A DNA stretch of 59,954 bases, taken from contig JAGWNU010000003.1 in NCBI GenBank assembly GCA_028871175.1, positions 1 through 59,954 of the forward strand. The letters are read 5' to 3'. The position numbers and the translations under genes are program-made. The notes beneath the pieces are model-generated. The model was not told where the DNA came from, searched no databases, and worked only from the letters and a program-made list of their open reading frames with translations. Origin of the DNA: Burkholderiaceae bacterium. GTDB taxonomy: Bacteria; Pseudomonadota; Gammaproteobacteria; Burkholderiales; Burkholderiaceae. Positions 59,526 through 59,954 of this stretch are shown piece after piece (positions within the stretch are counted from its first letter, which is position 1; the number at the start of each line of letters is the position of its first letter).

Positions 59526-59954
59526 ATGACTGCTGCCAGCCTGACCGAAGCTGCCTCCACCGACCTCGATATCGGCGGGATGACCTGTGCCGCATGCGCT
59601 GGTCGGGTCGAACGCGCCTTGCGCGCTGTCCCGGGGGTGACCGAGGCCAGCGTCAACCTCGCCACCGAACGCGCCCGCGTGCGCGGTGCGGTCAGCGCAG
59701 ACGATCTCGTGGCAGCGGTCTCCGGCGCCGGCTATGAAGCACAGGTCGCCTCTGACGAGACAGCGGGCCCCACGGTGGTCGAACCCGAATTCTGGGAGGG
59801 CCCGGGGCCGGTGTGGATCGCTGCTGCGCTGTCGGTGCCGCTGGTGCTGCCCATGATCGCCGGCTGGTTTGGCGCCGACTGGATGTTGCCTGCCTGGATG
59901 CAATGGCTGCTGGCGACGCCGGTCCAGTTCGTGGTGGGTGCCCGTTTCTACAAG
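59526..59954 (+). CDS. copA: Copper-translocating P1B-type ATPase CopA, N-terminal part
   Basis: At least 143 residues, cut by the window edge. An HMA domain (DLDIGGMTCAACAGRVERAL, with the CxxC site) is followed by a linker and the first membrane segments (VWIAAALSVPLVLPMIAGWF, then WMQWLLATPVQFVVGARFYK). The rest, including the CPC helix and ATPase domains, lies outside. It exports Cu(I) from the cytoplasm. Divergent from copZ and under a CueR-type promoter. Confidence 0.94.
   Translation, partial: MTAASLTEAASTDLDIGGMTCAACAGRVERALRAVPGVTEASVNLATERARVRGAVSADDLVAAVSGAGYEAQVASDETAGPTVVEPEFWEGPGPVWIAAALSVPLVLPMIAGWFGADWMLPAWMQWLLATPVQFVVGARFYK

Overview
The window looks like about 60 kb of chromosome from a high-GC betaproteobacterium of the Burkholderiaceae, most likely Ralstonia or a close relative. 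This rests on codon usage strongly biased to G/C at third positions, the minC-minD-minE order, a phenylalanine hydroxylase cluster (phhA, phhB, an Lrp-type regulator, a DUF3717 protein), an extra infA gene, and general protein resemblance. The species call is inference. There is no rRNA, tRNA, CRISPR array or intact insertion sequence. Most of the window is ordinary, densely packed chromosomal housekeeping and accessory-metabolic sequence.

Layout. 1-11.6 kb: an edge-truncated SRPBCC gene, an AhpD-like protein, a MocR regulator, a nitrosative-stress block (nnrS, hmp, divergent nsrR with NsrR-like sites), two small stress-type genes, a truncated porin remnant, a thioesterase/isochorismatase pair, a divergent XRE regulator/MFS exporter pair and an unusual aquaporin-family channel. 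11.6-13.8 kb: a LuxR-type response regulator, a small hypothetical gene and a REC-EAL phosphodiesterase. 13.9-14.5 kb: a protein-poor stretch with three intrinsic terminators in a row on the minus strand. The outermost belongs to a very convincing short sRNA, with its own sigma70 promoter and a hairpin that presents CUCCUU in the loop. 14.7-19.3 kb: metQ, chrA, a DMT exporter with a histidine-rich tail, and an ArsR/SRPBCC pair. 19.9-21.2 kb: a 42-bp tandem repeat array, then a TATAAT box, a multi-hairpin structured RNA candidate and a small unknown gene. This is the most anomalous part of the window.

21.3-36.5 kb: a MASE4-like GGDEF cyclase, a secreted S8 protease with a GlyGly-CTERM-like tail, small lipoproteins, a DUF4382 lipoprotein, an isochorismatase-fold protein lacking all three catalytic residues, a solute-binding protein, a lipid A acyltransferase, an extra infA, cspA with a long leader, and a two-gene ABC importer. 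36.6-43.6 kb: acylphosphatase, PPK2, RlmJ, a class III CoA-transferase divergent from a citrate synthase with an N-terminal HTH, and minCDE. 43.9-50.5 kb: a CpdB-like lipoprotein, a Sel1 protein, an orphan fimbrial adhesin, PanE, a DUF2272 lipoprotein and HU. 50.5-51.1 kb: an intergenic region with three perfect DnaA boxes, followed by a SET-domain methyltransferase. 51.7-59.95 kb: a TctD/TctE-like two-component system, the phenylalanine hydroxylation cluster, a YhhN protein, an ornithine cyclodeaminase family enzyme, OmpW, and divergent copZ/copA (copA cut by the window edge) with two CueR-type operators.

Working together. Clear functional units are nnrS-hmp/nsrR (NO detoxification under an Fe-S NO sensor), phhA-phhB/lrp (phenylalanine catabolism), minCDE (septum placement), copZ/copA (copper efflux) and the permease/ATPase importer. 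Two enzymes of opposite sign in c-di-GMP turnover (REC-EAL and GGDEF) lie 8 kb apart. The strongest candidates for something undescribed are the tandem sRNA/terminator locus at 13.9-14.5 kb and the repeat-plus-structured-RNA island at 19.9-20.9 kb.
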